Shown here piece by piece: positions 1-13,541 of a stretch of DNA of 64,000 bases; the stretch's first letter is position 1, and every line of letters starts with the position of its first letter. The stretch is taken from NCBI GenBank assembly GCA_021432635.1, contig MU270120.1, positions 1-64,000 on the forward strand, in the 5' to 3' direction. Origin of the DNA: Thozetella sp. PMI_491. Lineage: Eukaryota; Ascomycota; Sordariomycetes; Chaetosphaeriales; Chaetosphaeriaceae. A model generated the notes under the pieces. It was not told the DNA's origin. It was given only the letters and a program-made list of their open reading frames with translations, and did no database searches. The position numbers were made by a program, and so were the translations under genes.

Positions 1-120
1 GCTGTGCTGTGCTGTGCTGTGCTGTGCTGTGCTGTGCTGTGCTGTGCTGTGCTGTGCTGTGCTGTGCTGTGCTGTGCTGTGCTGTGCTGTGCTGTATTGT
101 GCTGTATTGTGCTGTGCTGT
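1..120. repeat. GCTGT pentanucleotide tandem repeat
   Basis: About 24 copies of the 5-bp unit GCTGT run from the first base, with two GCTGT-to-ATTGT variants near the right end. The array touches the window edge, so its full length is unknown. Because 5 is not a multiple of 3, every forward frame stays open and spells a repeating Leu-Cys-Cys-Ala-Val pentapeptide. I read this as an artefact of the repeat, not a protein. The unit is unlike the TTAGGG telomere repeat of filamentous fungi. Confidence 0.95.
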
Positions 121-3100
121 TTCTGCCGCGCCGGACCAGCAGCCCGCACGACATCGATAGTTCATCTGAACTCTTCTCTTAGGTGCCACCTCCGCAGATC
201 AGCTGTCCCGAAGCCGAGTGAGGCCCCCATCAGCGCCATGACGCACCTCGCGCCCTCGCGCTCTCGCGCTCTCTCGCTCTCTCTTTCTCTTTAGGATTCT
301 CAGGGGCAGATTCATGTCGGACCACGAACGCAAGTCAGACGGTGCTCGGCAGCGCAACCAAGCCAAGTTGTTTTCTTTTTGTGGGTTTTTGTGGGCGTTC
401 AATGCGCTCTACTTGCTGTCGCCTACCCGCATCCATTGACCCCCTCCCCATCCCCCGTCTCCTCCCCGTACCCCCCGGCCACCACCTGGTCCTCCCCTCC
501 CCCCGCGGTCCCTCTTCCGACACTCGGGTAGGACCCTACTGGACAGTACATCACATTTATCTTGGCTCGACGAGGGAATATCTGCGACCCTGTCGGAGCA
601 CAGGGCAGGTAAGCGGCTCTCGTCCGATCTTTACGACCAGCGTGGAATATCCGGGGGGATCACCCGCCGGCATTTTCGCCACGGTCAAGGTTTAGCAAAA
701 CGCGTCGAGGCGCATAGTGCGGCAAGAGGATCCTGCCGCCGAGGAGCTCCCGCCCACCATGGACGGCCTGGCCCAGGCGTGCCCTGTAGAGTACGCGAGG
801 GGTTGGCGATAGTCGGCCATGTGTGCGTAGCGATGGGTGCTACCAGAAAAACAACAGAGTTGCCACGATGCACTGATTCTATGTACAAAGCTGACGCCAC
901 TTCCTGCCAACTGCGGCTTCTTGCAGGAGGAGCTCGCCCAACCCCTGATCCATGTGCTAGGTCGCCAGCGCCCTGGGCCTCGATCACCACGACTGCTTAG
1001 GAACAGGCGCAACAGCTGTCTGTCGAAACCCTTTGTTCGGGATACCGATGTCGGCGGTCACGACACCCGTGGCCGCAGGCAAAATGAGCAGGGAAGTCCC
1101 TCACCGGGCTGCTGTTCCATTCGAGAGCCGTTGCGGCTACGATAGTCGGGAACACCATGCTGACTGGCGGCCAGCCCTAGCATGGACAATCGCATCATGG
1201 CGCCTCTTCGCGTGGATGCTTCTGGTGCTAGGCAAGGTGCAGGGTCTTTTCGCCAGGCTGCATGCGCAAATTACGGGCATGAGCGCCTGCCTCGTGGCCT
1301 TTCGGCCGTGTCGTCGCAGGCCCAGCAACCTTGTTTGTCTCTCTTTGCTTTTTGTTCTTCGCTCCCGTTCTTGAGATGGCTGCCCTCGCGGGCTTCGAAC
1401 CTGCCGTTTCTGGCCAGCGCCCGGGCGGCAAGCCGAGACCGAGCCTAGAAGGACGACCTGCAGCTGGTGAGCCCAAGGCGCTAGGTCGGCGGAGGCTAGC
1501 AGCCGGAACAGGGCTCCTCCGTAGAGCTGGAGGGGGCTCTCCTCGGCTGCGTCAAGCGCGATGGGTGAGACCGCCACATTGGCGAGATTGCTAAGGAAGT
1601 TCGGAAAGCAAAAAATATCTCCTAGCTGCTTCCCACCTGGCCCGCCTCCAGCAGGTAGGGGCGGGTCGAGCGTGACATCGTCTGGACACTGCAGAGCGGC
1701 CAGGGGTGTGTGGCAGCCGAGCTTGGGCCACCTCCCACTAGGGACGGTATGTAAGGTACCTGTTACTATGATGTATCAACGGTGCGGATAGATCCCAGGT
1801 CGCATCATCCTTGCCGCATCGTTACGAGCAGAACCCCAGCTGGTCCCAGCAAAAAAGTTCAGCCCTTTAATTGATGGTAATATAAGTGCAAGGGGGGAGG
1901 GGGGCCATGGCACTACGAAAGTGCCACCCACCTCCTATTCGCAAGCATATTCAGACGAAGAGGACCTACTACGTAGCAGTGAGCCGCAAGGAGCGCCACA
2001 GCCAGGGAGTCGCATCCACCCGTCACGCGGGAAGAGAGTGGACGACGTCAGCGACAGAGACCAAAGCCGAGACACACCACGAACCCTCCCCCAGATGGCA
2101 AGGGCCGCCCGCATAGCACCACAGAGCTCCCGAGGCGGCGCGTGAATGGCGGCGCTGTCGAGACCCTCCCCCACTCCTCCCTCCTCCCCGGTTCTGCTCC
2201 TCCTACTCGTCTTCTTCCCCGTCTGACCGCGAGAGAAGAGCAAATTGCGCCCCTTTTGGCCTCCCCTTGGGGCTTTCCCCTTGGGGCTTTCCCCTTCGTT
2301 TTTCCACCACGTGTGACGGCGCTCAAGAACCTCGCAGCCGGAGTGCAGCGGGCTTGCTGTGAGTAATCTGCGCTAACCTAGTCCCAAATTAGCTGGCCCT
2401 GCCTGCCCACCGAACGACCGTGAGCCTAGAACCAGCACGGGTAGGGGAAATTAGAGATTGCAGCCCCTCCGATCGGCCACGATGGCGCTCTTTACTGCTA
2501 GCTGCAGAAACTAGCGACGGGAACAAGAGTCAACAAAAACGTCCCGCCGCTCCTCGTGTCAGTGCCGTCATGTCGTCTGCCCGTAGAATTCTCCGAAGCG
2601 GCCAGCTGGTGCGAGGGCCTTTGCTTTTGATGCAGAGGCCCGGCCGCGTGAGCCGGTTGAGCCAGGCTACAGCGCGCGCGCGCTGTCGTGCGGGCTATTT
2701 GTCCGGGGCGAACGAGGGGCCCTGGCTCGTTTGCCTCTTTGGGGCCTGAAAATGGGAGCAGCCCAGACGGAACGTGCTCCGTCCGGTCCCCAGTGCCTAA
2801 CATACCATAGCCTACCGCTCGTTCTCGTGGCGAGAGGGCCGGCAAGCGCGACGCCGAAATTTAGGGCCCGATGACCACAAATTTGACCCAGCTTGGCCCG
2901 GCAGGTTGGCAATATCAGCGCGCGAGTCAAGTGCCGTCTCAACAAGCTCTGCGGGCAGTCCAGAGGCGGTTGAGACCTGGCAGCGTAGCATCACACCCTC
3001 CCACAGCGACCGAACCCTTCCACTTGCGGTGGCGCCCACTTGCCCAAAAGAGGCCAAGGGTACATCCGGGGAACTCACGGGCCAGCATTATCCCAGCACT

Positions 3101-4300
3101 CGTCGGCTGGTGGCTGTTGACGTACAGAGTGCTTGCCCAATTGGCAGCTCCCCAGATGATCTGCACCTGATTGAGATGCGCGTAGGAAGCCCCCTCCAGC
3201 TGTGCGGATGCTACTACGTACTGTACTTGCTGGCTGTCATTGCCGCCGCCAATGACAACTGCCACTGCTACCACAGGTGCGCTTTCACGCGATAATATCT
3301 CAAGCACCCTTGCCCCTCTCCCCCATTCGTTCCTCTCTTCTCTGGCTGGCCAGGGAGTAGTGCTATATCTCTCCACGGTTAGCTGGTTAGGGAGGGACAG
3401 CAGAGAAAACAAAGCCTGCTCCCCCCCCCCCCTAAAGTCCGCCGGTTCTCTACACCTCCTTCGGGGACCTCTGCCGCTGATGCAGAAAGCCAGTCCCAAC
3501 CAGCCCTTCGCCGAGCGAGGTGGAAGCAAATCAGTGTCACTGCCGGTCGGGGTGCTCGGTGCTGTGGAGCCTCAATATTGAGGTCCGAGGCCTCGCTGGT
3601 CGCACAGCCTTTTAGGGTGGGCAAGGACATCACATCGCGAGCCCTCATTTCGCTCCCGGCGCCCCTCCCTCATCGAGTCCGTTCTCATGCTGGCGCACGA
3701 CGCCCCCACTGGCTTAAGTGGCCAGGGAGCAGGACAATGGGAGATGGGAGGGTAGGTGGGTGTGAGAGAAAGAGGAAGAGAGCACGACAATCATTCGCGA
3801 AAGGATGCCCGGAGTTGAGGTCATCCCACCCACGGTTGGACCCTGAAGGCCTCGGGTGCACACCAATGATAGGATCGTCTATCTATGTTGCTCTTTTCAG
3901 CGATGCAGCGGCGGGAAGGGGTTTGGTGTGTCACGGACAGGCATGACATCTCATCTCCCTCCCCCCGTCGGGAAGTTCCCTCATCACGGGCCTCTTTGCG
4001 GCCATTGTCCAGTTGCGGCGCACGATCTACCCTCCCCATGTCCATGGCCCCCCGTCCCTTGGCCGTCCTTTGGCGTTCATGCAAAAACTCTCCTTCCCAT
4101 GGTTGGCGGAAGTGCACCGGAGAATTTCCGTGGGCACAAGGCCGGTCCACGCCCAAGCTTCGGACTGGGATCCCCGTGGTTGTACCCAGTCCAATATCCT
4201 CGTTTTTGTCGTCCGTGAGCCAATATTTCATCATTCTCTCCGGCAACCTCCCAGGGCACGCACGTTTCTCCAGGCGGCCCCCCTGGCCCAGTAACGTTAG
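121..4300. other. Gene-poor, low-complexity GC/C-rich tract
   Basis: No gene can be supported here. Short frames are open on both strands because the sequence is GC-rich, but none shows a recognisable domain or a splice pattern joining it to a neighbour. The stretch holds many polypyrimidine and C-run blocks (for example near 420-510, 3420-3432 and 4570-4700) and a short 14-bp tandem repeat near 2263-2296. Confidence 0.6.
2263..2296. repeat. 14-bp tandem repeat, about 2.4 copies
   Basis: The unit CCCCTTGGGGCTTT occurs twice in full (2263-2276 and 2277-2290) and is followed by a partial third copy. Each unit contains the CCCC/GGGG inverted pair and could fold into a small hairpin. No function is known. 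Confidence 0.85.
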
Positions 4301-7300
4301 TGCGCTCAACTCAATAAGCTAAGCTTCCGTCCTTCGCTAGATGGCGGCGCGGCGACCTCGTACTTAGCTAGGCCGGACGGTGAGGCACAAGACAAACTGC
4401 AGCGTAGCATTGCTAGCGGTGCCCATCAGAATGTCACGAACGATGTCAGTGCAAAAGGCTAATTACCACGTTACCAAGCAGCTGGGAGCTGGCGCAATTT
4501 CCAGCGCTTCTCCGAGCCATGCGGAGACAGTTCGCTGAAGCGGTGTGGATGGAGAAGACTCGGTCAGGGAGAGAACAACCCTCCCATCCCCCCCATCCCC
4601 CCTCTTCCTCAAAGAGACGAGATGGGCTGTTGACGTTAACGCCGTCTCCCCCTCCCCCCTCCAACTACCCCCCCTGTCCATTTCCCCTCCCCCCTCTCTC
4701 CCCCCCGGACGTAGGAAGCTGCGACGTGCGTCCTCGAGCACTCGTCTTCGACACCCCCCCAAAGAGGGCTCCGTTGACGACAGCGGGTACGCGAGCAGCC
4801 GGTAGCACCCAACCCCCAACATGGGGTCAGCGTTGCGAACGGCTTGTCCTACCCCGGGATGATTGGATGATTGCCGCGGGTTGAGACGAGCCTACGCCCA
4901 GAAGGTGACCCCCTCCCCCCCACCAGAGGCCAAAAAAAAGTTGGGACGAAAAAAAAGTTCAGACGAAAAGGACAGCCTGCGGAGCTCTGACAGGGTGGCG
5001 CCTGCTTGTCTCTGGTAGCGACTGGGCCCCGTGTGTCCCAGATTTGGTTCAGGCGGTTGACAAGGCGTGGGTCACACTCGTCGATCTTCATGCTGCCCTG
5101 GCCTCGGGATCCTTATTAAACAAACCCTGCCTATAACATCGCCTGGACAGGCGTCGTGTCTGCGGCTCCGAGAGACCCAACGACAACCACCCAGTGGTCT
5201 AGACACTACAACGCAACGCCTGTCTGGTCACAATTATGCGGCCCGCGATCCAAGTGTGCATCGAACCGGGATACAACCCGGCCTCCATCGCGTCCGTATG
5301 CCAGACATACTGTAGCATCCTGCCTCATGATAAGGTCAAAGCCCCCCGCCTAAGTGGGAATAAACTTGCCAGAGACGAGAGAGCAGAGCAAAAGACAAGA
5401 AAAAAAAAGACGACCTGTCACACCCCCCCTTTTTTTGGGCGCTATGCGCTCCAATCGTCATAGCCAAACTTGCACTTCAGATGTTGGCCCCTCCCCCTTC
5501 TTTTCCTAACCCCCCTCCCCTTTTTTTTCCCTTCCGGCGCGCGAGAGATCCAAGATTGGATGAGGACCAGGTGCCCAAACACACCTCAAGCAGCGGATAC
5601 CTGCATCACTCACCTCATTTCGACTCGTCGATCTGATTCACAGCTCCCCCACATGCCAAAGGTTGACAGCGGAGAATTTCTCCTCCAGGGCCGACCGTTG
5701 CCGTTGATCGTCTCGTACGATTCTTATGCCGCCGGTCGAGGATCCCCTGGCGGGATCTGGGGGCCGGCTTCGGCACCCGAAGCAGGCGAGGAAACCATCC
5801 GTACGCCGCCGGCCCGCGCTACGTAGCAAATTCCCAGGGTACCAGCCGCCCTTTTCATGGCAGCCCAGGCAGCATAGGCTCAGGTCCTCAAACCAGAGCC
5901 TGGTCAGCTGCTTTGAAGCACGAGTCTGTGAGAGTTGCAAGATATGTCCGTTCGGTGTCTGGACCAGCGGAGCGAAGTTGTGGCTCGAGAAATGAGAGCG
6001 TGGGCTTGAAGATACCTCCTGCTGTGACACTGTAGTCCGTCGTCTCTAGCCCCGACGCACCCTCAAATGACCAGTAGTGTTGCAAGCCTGTGGCCCACTG
6101 CAAGCTCTGCGGGACACTTGCCGTGGCTCCTATGCGGGCGTATGATGTCCTTGGGATCTCCACCAGCAGTGGCCCGCTTTCTGACGAACTGCTTGGTGTT
6201 TAGGGTTCGTCCGATGTTGCCGCTCGTCCAACCTCGGGACTTGAGCTTCTACAGCTGCCCTGCATAGTACAGACTGCCATATGTCTCCTTACTGATAGTT
6301 GTGCTTACTGCGGCACCGTTCTATCCTTACTCGTCGCCACGGCCAAGTCACTGGGGTTCTTGTCTTCGTCATCAAGGACAACGCTGAGAGCTGGCCGCAT
6401 CTCCGACCCTCAGATGGATGCGGACGGGAGGGCGTAGCAGTCGCTTGGGTGATTCTGTAAGAGGCAGCCCAGGGGCCCGAACCGCCTGGCGTTTTGTAAT
6501 ACGGTCCGGCATGGCTGGCCTCCCGCCTGCCGGCAAAATCCACGCTAGTCTCATGTACACAGAGGGAGATAACCTGGAGCCTGGGTAGAGGGCAATGTAT
6601 ACCGTGGTCAGTGCTCGCCTGGTGGCTTTAGCCGGCGACTTCATCCGGTTTGAGGGCAGGATCTGTCGCAGACACGTGTGGTCCGCCGCCTATACGTATG
6701 ACCTCAGAGGCGCCATGTGGCCAGAAATTAGTTAGAGGCCTGCTACAGTCCCGGTGGCGAAGGAGCATGGAGGTAAGAGAATGGGCATATCTTACGGACT
6801 CGCCGTGGCGGTATGCTCCCCCGGAGTGTTCTTCACACCGAAACGCCCGCCAGCCTTCATGGGAAATGAGCGACGCAACACAGGTGATCAGCTCTTAGCA
6901 ACGGTATTCCTAGAGGGAGAGGGACCAAGAAAGCCTCACAATGGTCAAGGACTTTCTCAGATGCCCCAATATGGCAGTCTTCAATGAATACACCATCTCG
7001 CTGTTGGGGTTCCGGCAACAAGCGACATCTGGGTCCCGTTCCACACCGCAAAAAGTAAGTATTGCCGCTGGTCTCGTCTAGTTGCGAGCCAATCATCGGT
7101 GGTCCGGAATAAGCCCTTTGGGGCCGCAATATCGAGCCGAGGAGAAGCAAGATAGTGTTTTCTAACTAGGGCCGAGGTACCAGCATGTTGTTGTAGCGCT
7201 CGCGTGTCCCAGATCTGATCTCTTGCCACTAAAACTTTGTCACGGCAGTATGAATATACTGTGTTTCAATCTGCAGAAACAGCCCGTGGCGGTCCATGGT

Positions 7301-10300
7301 TCTTACGTTATATGTACTAGTTCGATCTACAACATCTCAGAGACCTAAAGGACACAGGGGTGAGATAACTGTTTAGAGCTGTATCAAAGTCTCTTCTATA
7401 AGGGGAGTTAGTTGGGATAAGCAAATATGGCATAGCCGTGCGTTGTAGCACCTGTCTTCACTAGGAAGTAGACATATAACGACAGCCGGCTACCAAGAGC
7501 GCAGAGCGGTGTCCAGAAGGGGGATGGGAACGGCCGATTCTCTTTCTTTGGGTTCAAGAGGCTCCGGTAAGGCTCTGATACTGCACTCGAGTCATGCGAG
7601 CCAGTGGTCAGTTTCTTTCCGGCACATGCCTTTGCTGCTCGTCTATCTCTGCGCTGTACACATGGTTAGCCCTGTACGGCTTCAATCAACTTGAAACCGC
7701 GACTGAGAAATCAAGCAATAGCGACGCGCCCCGGGGGCTTCTCGCTATATTCCTCGGATGCATCTCGCTCCCCACCGCGCGCTGCTGCTGTCGCAGCTGG
7801 CTATGTTCCGAACTTGCTCGTGAACCGGTCCCACGCATTCGCGATAAGCTATGGCCAGCCGTCCCCATGTTTATCCATGACCTTGCCGTGCATATGCAGC
7901 TCTCCATCTGACTCTGGAACCTGCCGGACATGCCTGGCGACATCCCTGGGCAGTCGGACTCCACACTCATTGTCCGACCGGCTGTGACTCTATCTGCAGC
8001 CTACTCCCGGAACCAGCTTTTTTCCACGGCCGAAGCATGGCAATCAAGAGTTATGAAAGGGTGTGGGGAGCCATACAGTCGGCTCGCGACTAAGGCAGCC
8101 AGCCCATCCCAGTTTGTTGACATCGCAGATCGCCACAGCCCCCGCAGTATAGGAACCCCCTGCGGTACGGCATCTGGCTAATACTGCCTGGGAGGGTCTC
8201 TGGTCCGGCCCAAAATTCTCCGTGCAACGGACTACCGAACATGATTAAGGGGGGGGTCTGGCTTCTTGTCCGGCGGCTATTGACTGGTGATAGCGGCCCG
8301 AAAATGGGAGGGGGAGCGTTGTAGGTAGCATCTGTCTGTCTTCATCAGGGGGTCCACGTTTCTTCCACAGCCTGTACCTCGACCTTATACCCCCGGTATC
8401 AAATCCAGATAAAGGAACTGGATGACACATCTATGACTACATGGCCACACTCATATCGGCACTCCGCAAACCAGCCGGCTGGCGATAGCTCCCTATTGAT
8501 ACGCTAGCCGAGGCGACGCACAGCCGACCGCAGTGGCCTTTCTACCGTCGTCACTGCCGCGCCCTTCTGCGGTGTAGCCTGGCACCATCTCCACGGCTAG
8601 GCCGTGACCTCCCAAAACTTACGATCCAGCAACAAGGGTGTGCATCGCTGCCAGACCCAGGCGGCGGGTGGGGAGGACGGGAGGCACGGTGGATTCACTT
8701 GTGCCACGTTCGGCGCCGACGGGAATGCATAGGTCACCCTCTCACGCCTTACCTCTCAGAATAAGGACACACTTGAGCCGTAGTTTCAGAGCGAGCACCG
8801 TTTCTCGGTTTTCTCGGTGCCGTTGTGGGCCAGCCAGCGTCCACCGCCCGCATCGCTGGGCGTGCCGCAGGGCTGTCGACCTACCAGAACGATCGCTTAC
8901 CCCCCCCTTTCCGCCCCCCCTTTTCCAAAGAGTCGTGACTGCGGAGTTGTAGGCACATTACACGAGGCCATGTACTGTACGATAGTGATCGCATGGAGAA
9001 GCTGCTGAAGCGCACTAGGGTTCCTGATGCGGAATAGTTTGCGAAAGTACCGTCCAGTCCTCTTACCCTGGTCCTCATCCACGCCGCTCCACAAGTCCAT
9101 CTCGCCTGTCTAATCAGCTGCCAACAACGTCCCGGTGAAGGGTAACGGAGTGCTCTAGACTCCACAACCGAATATCTAGAACTAGCCTATGTGACAAATA
9201 GGCGGCGTGGACTCCCGGCTGTGTCAACCGGGCCCTGTTTCCTGGCGGGCGTACAAGACAGGCGCCACCAGGTACGAAGAATGAGACAAGGCGCACAATA
9301 GTTCTGCCTTGAAACGGGGGGGGGGGAGGAGGTTGGGGCTTGCGAGTCACTCCCATCAGCAAGCTCGGCCTTTCAAATTAACTTTCGGTTGAGAGCCGAT
9401 CGGCGAGCGTAGCCTCGACATCCACGCTGTCTTCCCCATCCGATCGTGGGGCTTGCCTTGGGCCGGTAGGATCGACCAAGTGGTTGGGCAACGGCACAGC
9501 AAAGAGGCTGAAGGCAGAGCCGGGGACTCAGTTCCGCAAGGTGTGCCTATTCCAGCAACTGCATCGAAGCTTCGGCTTTGTGCGCGCGTGATACCTGCCC
9601 AACCCTAGCACCAGAATCCCTTCTGGTGTCGGGACACTCGGTTCGCGGCAACGTCTCTCTTGCCTCTGGGCTACGTCCAATGCGAGGACAGACCCTCGAC
9701 ATGCGGGTTTGCGCTGTGTGCCGGTGATAGTCTAGGCGTCGGTGCCCCGTCCCCGTGACATCGCCTGTGATGGTGCGGCCCTCGCACGAGATCTCGTGGT
9801 AACGACACACACATGGCAGCGCAACAAGGTAGGAGAAAGCCTCACCCGTGCACACTTGTTGGGCAGCTAAGGACAGCACTCTATCGGCAACATGGCCTCT
9901 CCCGGCGCCTAGATGCTAAATCTCCTAACCCCCTTCCGTTTGCCCTCGCGGGCTCATGAGCTAGCACACATCCCGTGTTACCTATACACAGCTTGGGCCC
10001 GTGTTATCTCCGCAGACCTTACTTGACATAAAACGGCAATGGCAAGAGCCCCGCCGAAGCTGCTTCTACACCGAGTTGAGATGGCATGGACTAGACGCAG
10101 TGCTAGGTTTCGTGATTGAGTAAAAGGAGCGCTGGAGCGAGCCAAGGCATTTCAAAGAGGACTGAAGGCCCTCGCTTGTCTAACCTCCCTCCGACCAACG
10201 CCTGTTGGATCCCACAGCTGAGACATCCTTGTCTGGGAGGGGCCAGTCGGTGTATATCGTACAAAGAGGAAAACCGAAAACCCCACCAGGTTCAGCAGGC

Positions 10301-10356
10301 TTCTGGCTGCCCCTGTCAGCAGCCGCGCCAGCCATGCAATGGCGCAGGCTTGCTGA
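4301..10356. other. Gene-poor region with scattered coding-like broken stretches
   Basis: I see no intact gene. Several minus-strand stretches (around 5640-6160, 7690-7990, 8900-9100 and 9360-9540) read like ordinary protein over 40-60 residues and then break off, without splice sites that would connect them. They may be remains of one or more decayed genes, or chance frames in GC-rich DNA. No family was recognised. The nearest real gene is the Lon protease, whose stop lies at 10357. Confidence 0.4.
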
Positions 10357-13300
10357 TCATAGGCGGCTCTCCACACCGGATAGCTCCTGCTCTCCGGGCC
10401 AGTGAGAGCCCGGCCAGACGCTCTGGATAGCCTCCCAAATGTGGCTACAGAGTGAGAGAACCCCCGTTAGCGACGGAACACACGAGTACGGGAGAAGAGC
10501 ACGAGGCTCGCGGAGCTGCTGGCGCAGCGTCGCACAGCCAGTGCGGCAGCCGCCATGAGGGAACGAAATGGGCAATAGGGACGGGAGAGTGGCGTACCTG
10601 ACGTGGATGATGTTTAGACCATCTCGGACCTCCTGTGGCAGATCCTTGACGTCCTTCCTGTTCTGGGCTGGGAGTAGTACCGTCTTGACGCCAGCACGGA
10701 GCGCGCCGATCAGTTTCTCCTTGATTCCTCCGACGGCAGTAACCCGACCGCGGAGGGAAATCTCGCCCTGCAGCGTGGAACGGAACGTTAGCTTTCCTGC
10801 TGCCTTCTTGCCATCGCCTTCCCGATGGCGACACGAACACAACTAAGGTCCGCGAGCCGTGCGATGGCTATGAGACAGGGGAGGGTTCAGAGGTTTTCAC
10901 TTACAGTCATCGCTAACGTCGGCGGCACAGCCTTGCCCGAGAAGAGGGAAATGAGAGCGATGGCTTGCGCGATGCCGCTGCTCGGGCCGTCCTTGGGAAT
11001 TGCGCCCGACGGGCAGTGTACGTGAATGCTTCGGTTCTTCATGACATTCTCGGTCGCCTGCTGAGTGAGGCCTAGTTCGAAGGCGTGCGCCTTGACCCAG
11101 GTCAAGGCGACTTCGACGCTCTCCTTGAGCACGTCACCGAGTTTGCCGGTTAGCTGCACGCTCCCGCTTCCCGGCATGTCGGCAACCTCGATGAACAAAA
11201 TGCTCCCGGCACCACCCGAGCTGTACGCCACCAGGCCAGTCACGATGCCCGGCCGGCTCGTCTTCTCGGCGATTTCCTCCTCGAACTTCTCGATACCCAG
11301 GATCGCCTCGATGTCCTCTACGGTGATCTGCGGACTGTATGTCTCGGGGCGGCCGGCGTCCTTTGCGTCTGCGTATTCGACTGCCTTTGCACGACAAACA
11401 GATCCGAGCTCGCGCTCTAGGTTACGGACCCCGGACTCACGGGTATACGACTCGATTACCTTGGAGACGACCTCGGCAGTAAATTTGACCTGGTCGTTTG
11501 CGAGACCGTTGGCGCGGACCTGCTTGGGAATGAGATGTTGCATGGCAATATGCTTCTTCTCTAAGGTCGTGTAGCCTGGGATGTAGAGCGTCTCCATACG
11601 ATCGAGCAGCGGTGCTGGGATCGTGTCTAGCCGGTTGGCCGTGGCAATGAACAGAACCTTGCTCAAGTCGATTGGGATGTTGATGTAGTGGTCCGTAAAC
11701 GCGTTGTTCTGCTCGGGGTCCAGCACCTCGAGCATAGCTGCCGAAGGATCGCCGTGGAAATTGGAGCCGCCGACCTTGTCGAGCTCGTCGAGGAGGAAGA
11801 CAGGATTGGCTACGCCAACCTTCTTCAGTCCCTGAACAATGAGGCCAGGCATGGCAGCAACGTAGGTTCGTCTGTGGCCGCGGATCTCGGCCTCGTCCCG
11901 TACACCTCCGAGCGAGATTCGGTGAAACTTCCTGCCCAGTGCCGTCGCGACTGATCTTGCCAGGCTTGTCTTGCCGACACCAGGGGGGCCAGCGAGCAGC
12001 AGGATCGGAGACTTGTCTGCCTGCCGCTTGCTCCTTAGAACCTCGAGCTTGAGGCTATTCGCCCGAATCTTCTCTTCCAAAGCGGGATCTGTAGCTGGCT
12101 TCTCCTTGTCTCCTTCAACCATGCTCGCAGACCCAACCTCGTGCTCGGCCTGCTTGATCTGGGCCTCCACGTCGTCGTTGATTGACTGCTTGAGCCGAAG
12201 GACGGCGAGGTATTCCAAAAGGCGCTTCTTGACCTTGTCAAGGCCATAGTGATCGTCATCCAACTGCTTCCTTGCTCTGGTCAAAGTCTGGGGGCCGAGA
12301 CGGTCATCTGTGGTCACCGTCCAGGGAATCTCGGCCAGAGTTTCGAGATAGGTGCGAGTGACGGCATAGTCTGCCTGGGCGGGAACCATTTTTCTGAGCC
12401 TCTTCATCTCCCTATCGGCGACCTTGGCGGCTTCAGGGGTCAGTTTTGCCGCTTCAAGCCTCTTCTGAAGCTCGTCGAGCTCGTTCGGTTCCTGATCCTC
12501 GTCGTTGCTGGGCTTCTGGCCATTCATGAACCCGGGAGGGACGGAGAAAGGCATGACCCCGGATGGCTTGAGTCCCGCCTTCCCAGCGGCCGGCCTCTTC
12601 CAGATTTTCTCGATCTCCTTCTGTGCCGAATCCGGATCGACCGCAAACGGCAGTGCAGTCGTCGAGATGGCCGTAATCTTGACGCTATTCTTGATAGTGC
12701 CAACCTGCCGGTCCAGCAGCTCGATGACCTTTGCAATCCGTTCTTTGACATCCAGCAGGGCGAGCACCTGTAACTTTTCTTCAAATGATGCCTCGACGAT
12801 ATTTGCCATAAAATCCGCAAGCGCACCGGCTTCTGTCACCTTCTTGTTGACGATGAAGTTGTCCAACCTCCGCGCGAGGACAGGAGAGAGCCCGTTGAAG
12901 CCGCCATTGCGAGGCAGGATAGACGATATTCGTAGGATTGCAACGAGCTCCCGGGATAGAACCTTCATGTGCTGAAAGATTTGCTCCAGATCGGTATCCA
13001 GAAGAGATACTGCGGTAACACGTCAGCCGTATGCCACCAAAGGGATTACCAGTCTTCTCGTGGGTGACGCACCTTCGTCCCGATGAGAGGCCACCCTCGC
13101 CTCCAGGTACGGCTTATCAGAGTAGACCTTCTCAACCTTTATCCGCGTGATCCCTTCCACGAGCAGCGTGAACTCGCCTGTGCCCCTTCCCTCGACGCCC
13201 GTGATCTTGGCTGCGACGCCCCATGGGAAGAGGTCCGCTTTGGTCGCCTTGGACGGGTCAACCTCCTGGTGGTCGTGAAGGTCGGCGGCATCGCCGTTCT

Positions 13301-13541
13301 TGATCAGGAGCTGACCGTTGGGGCCGAGGAGGGGCGAAGCAAATGGCACGCACGCGATAGGGACGTGGTCGATGCGGCCGTTGGGGGATTTGGACGCGGC
13401 ACGTGTGTAAACGGTGGCGAGCAGCGACGCGATATCCGGGCGGTTCGAGGAAACGGTGATGCGCTGGATCACGCCGGGGAGGAGCACGTTGCCCTTGGGC
13501 AGGGCAATGAGAGGCAAGGTCGCGGACTGCGCCCGAGCCAT
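10357..13541 (-). CDS. Peroxisomal Lon protease homolog 2
   Basis: ATP-dependent Lon (MEROPS S16) protease of the peroxisomal matrix, which degrades damaged or unassembled matrix proteins. Model: four exons, 13541-13073, 13009-10905, 10767-10598 and 10444-10357, giving 943 residues. The N-terminal LonN domain starts directly at Met-Ala-Arg-Ala with no mitochondrial presequence. The AAA+ module has Walker A GPPGVGKT at about residues 497-504 and Walker B FLLDELDK. In the protease domain the catalytic Ser in KDGPSSG is residue 833 and the Lys in GGIKEK is residue 876; the 43-residue spacing equals that of the E. coli Ser679-Lys722 dyad and supports the intron between them. The last three residues, Ser-Arg-Leu, form a type 1 peroxisomal targeting signal, reached only when the final 153-bp intron is removed. 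It is divergent from RFA2. The family assignment is firm; the peroxisomal location is inferred from the C-terminus and the missing presequence. Confidence 0.95.

Noticed and set aside
1-120. Telomere repeat at the window start
   Set aside because: The unit is GCTGT, not TTAGGG or a known variant, so it does not mark a chromosome end.
1-294. 96-codon Cys-rich open frame over the GCTGT repeat
   Set aside because: It is a pure consequence of the 5-bp repeat, open in all forward frames. There is no sequence character outside the repeat.
2939-3529. 196-codon minus-strand frame
   Set aside because: GC-rich chance frame with low-complexity composition, no domain and no plausible splice partner.
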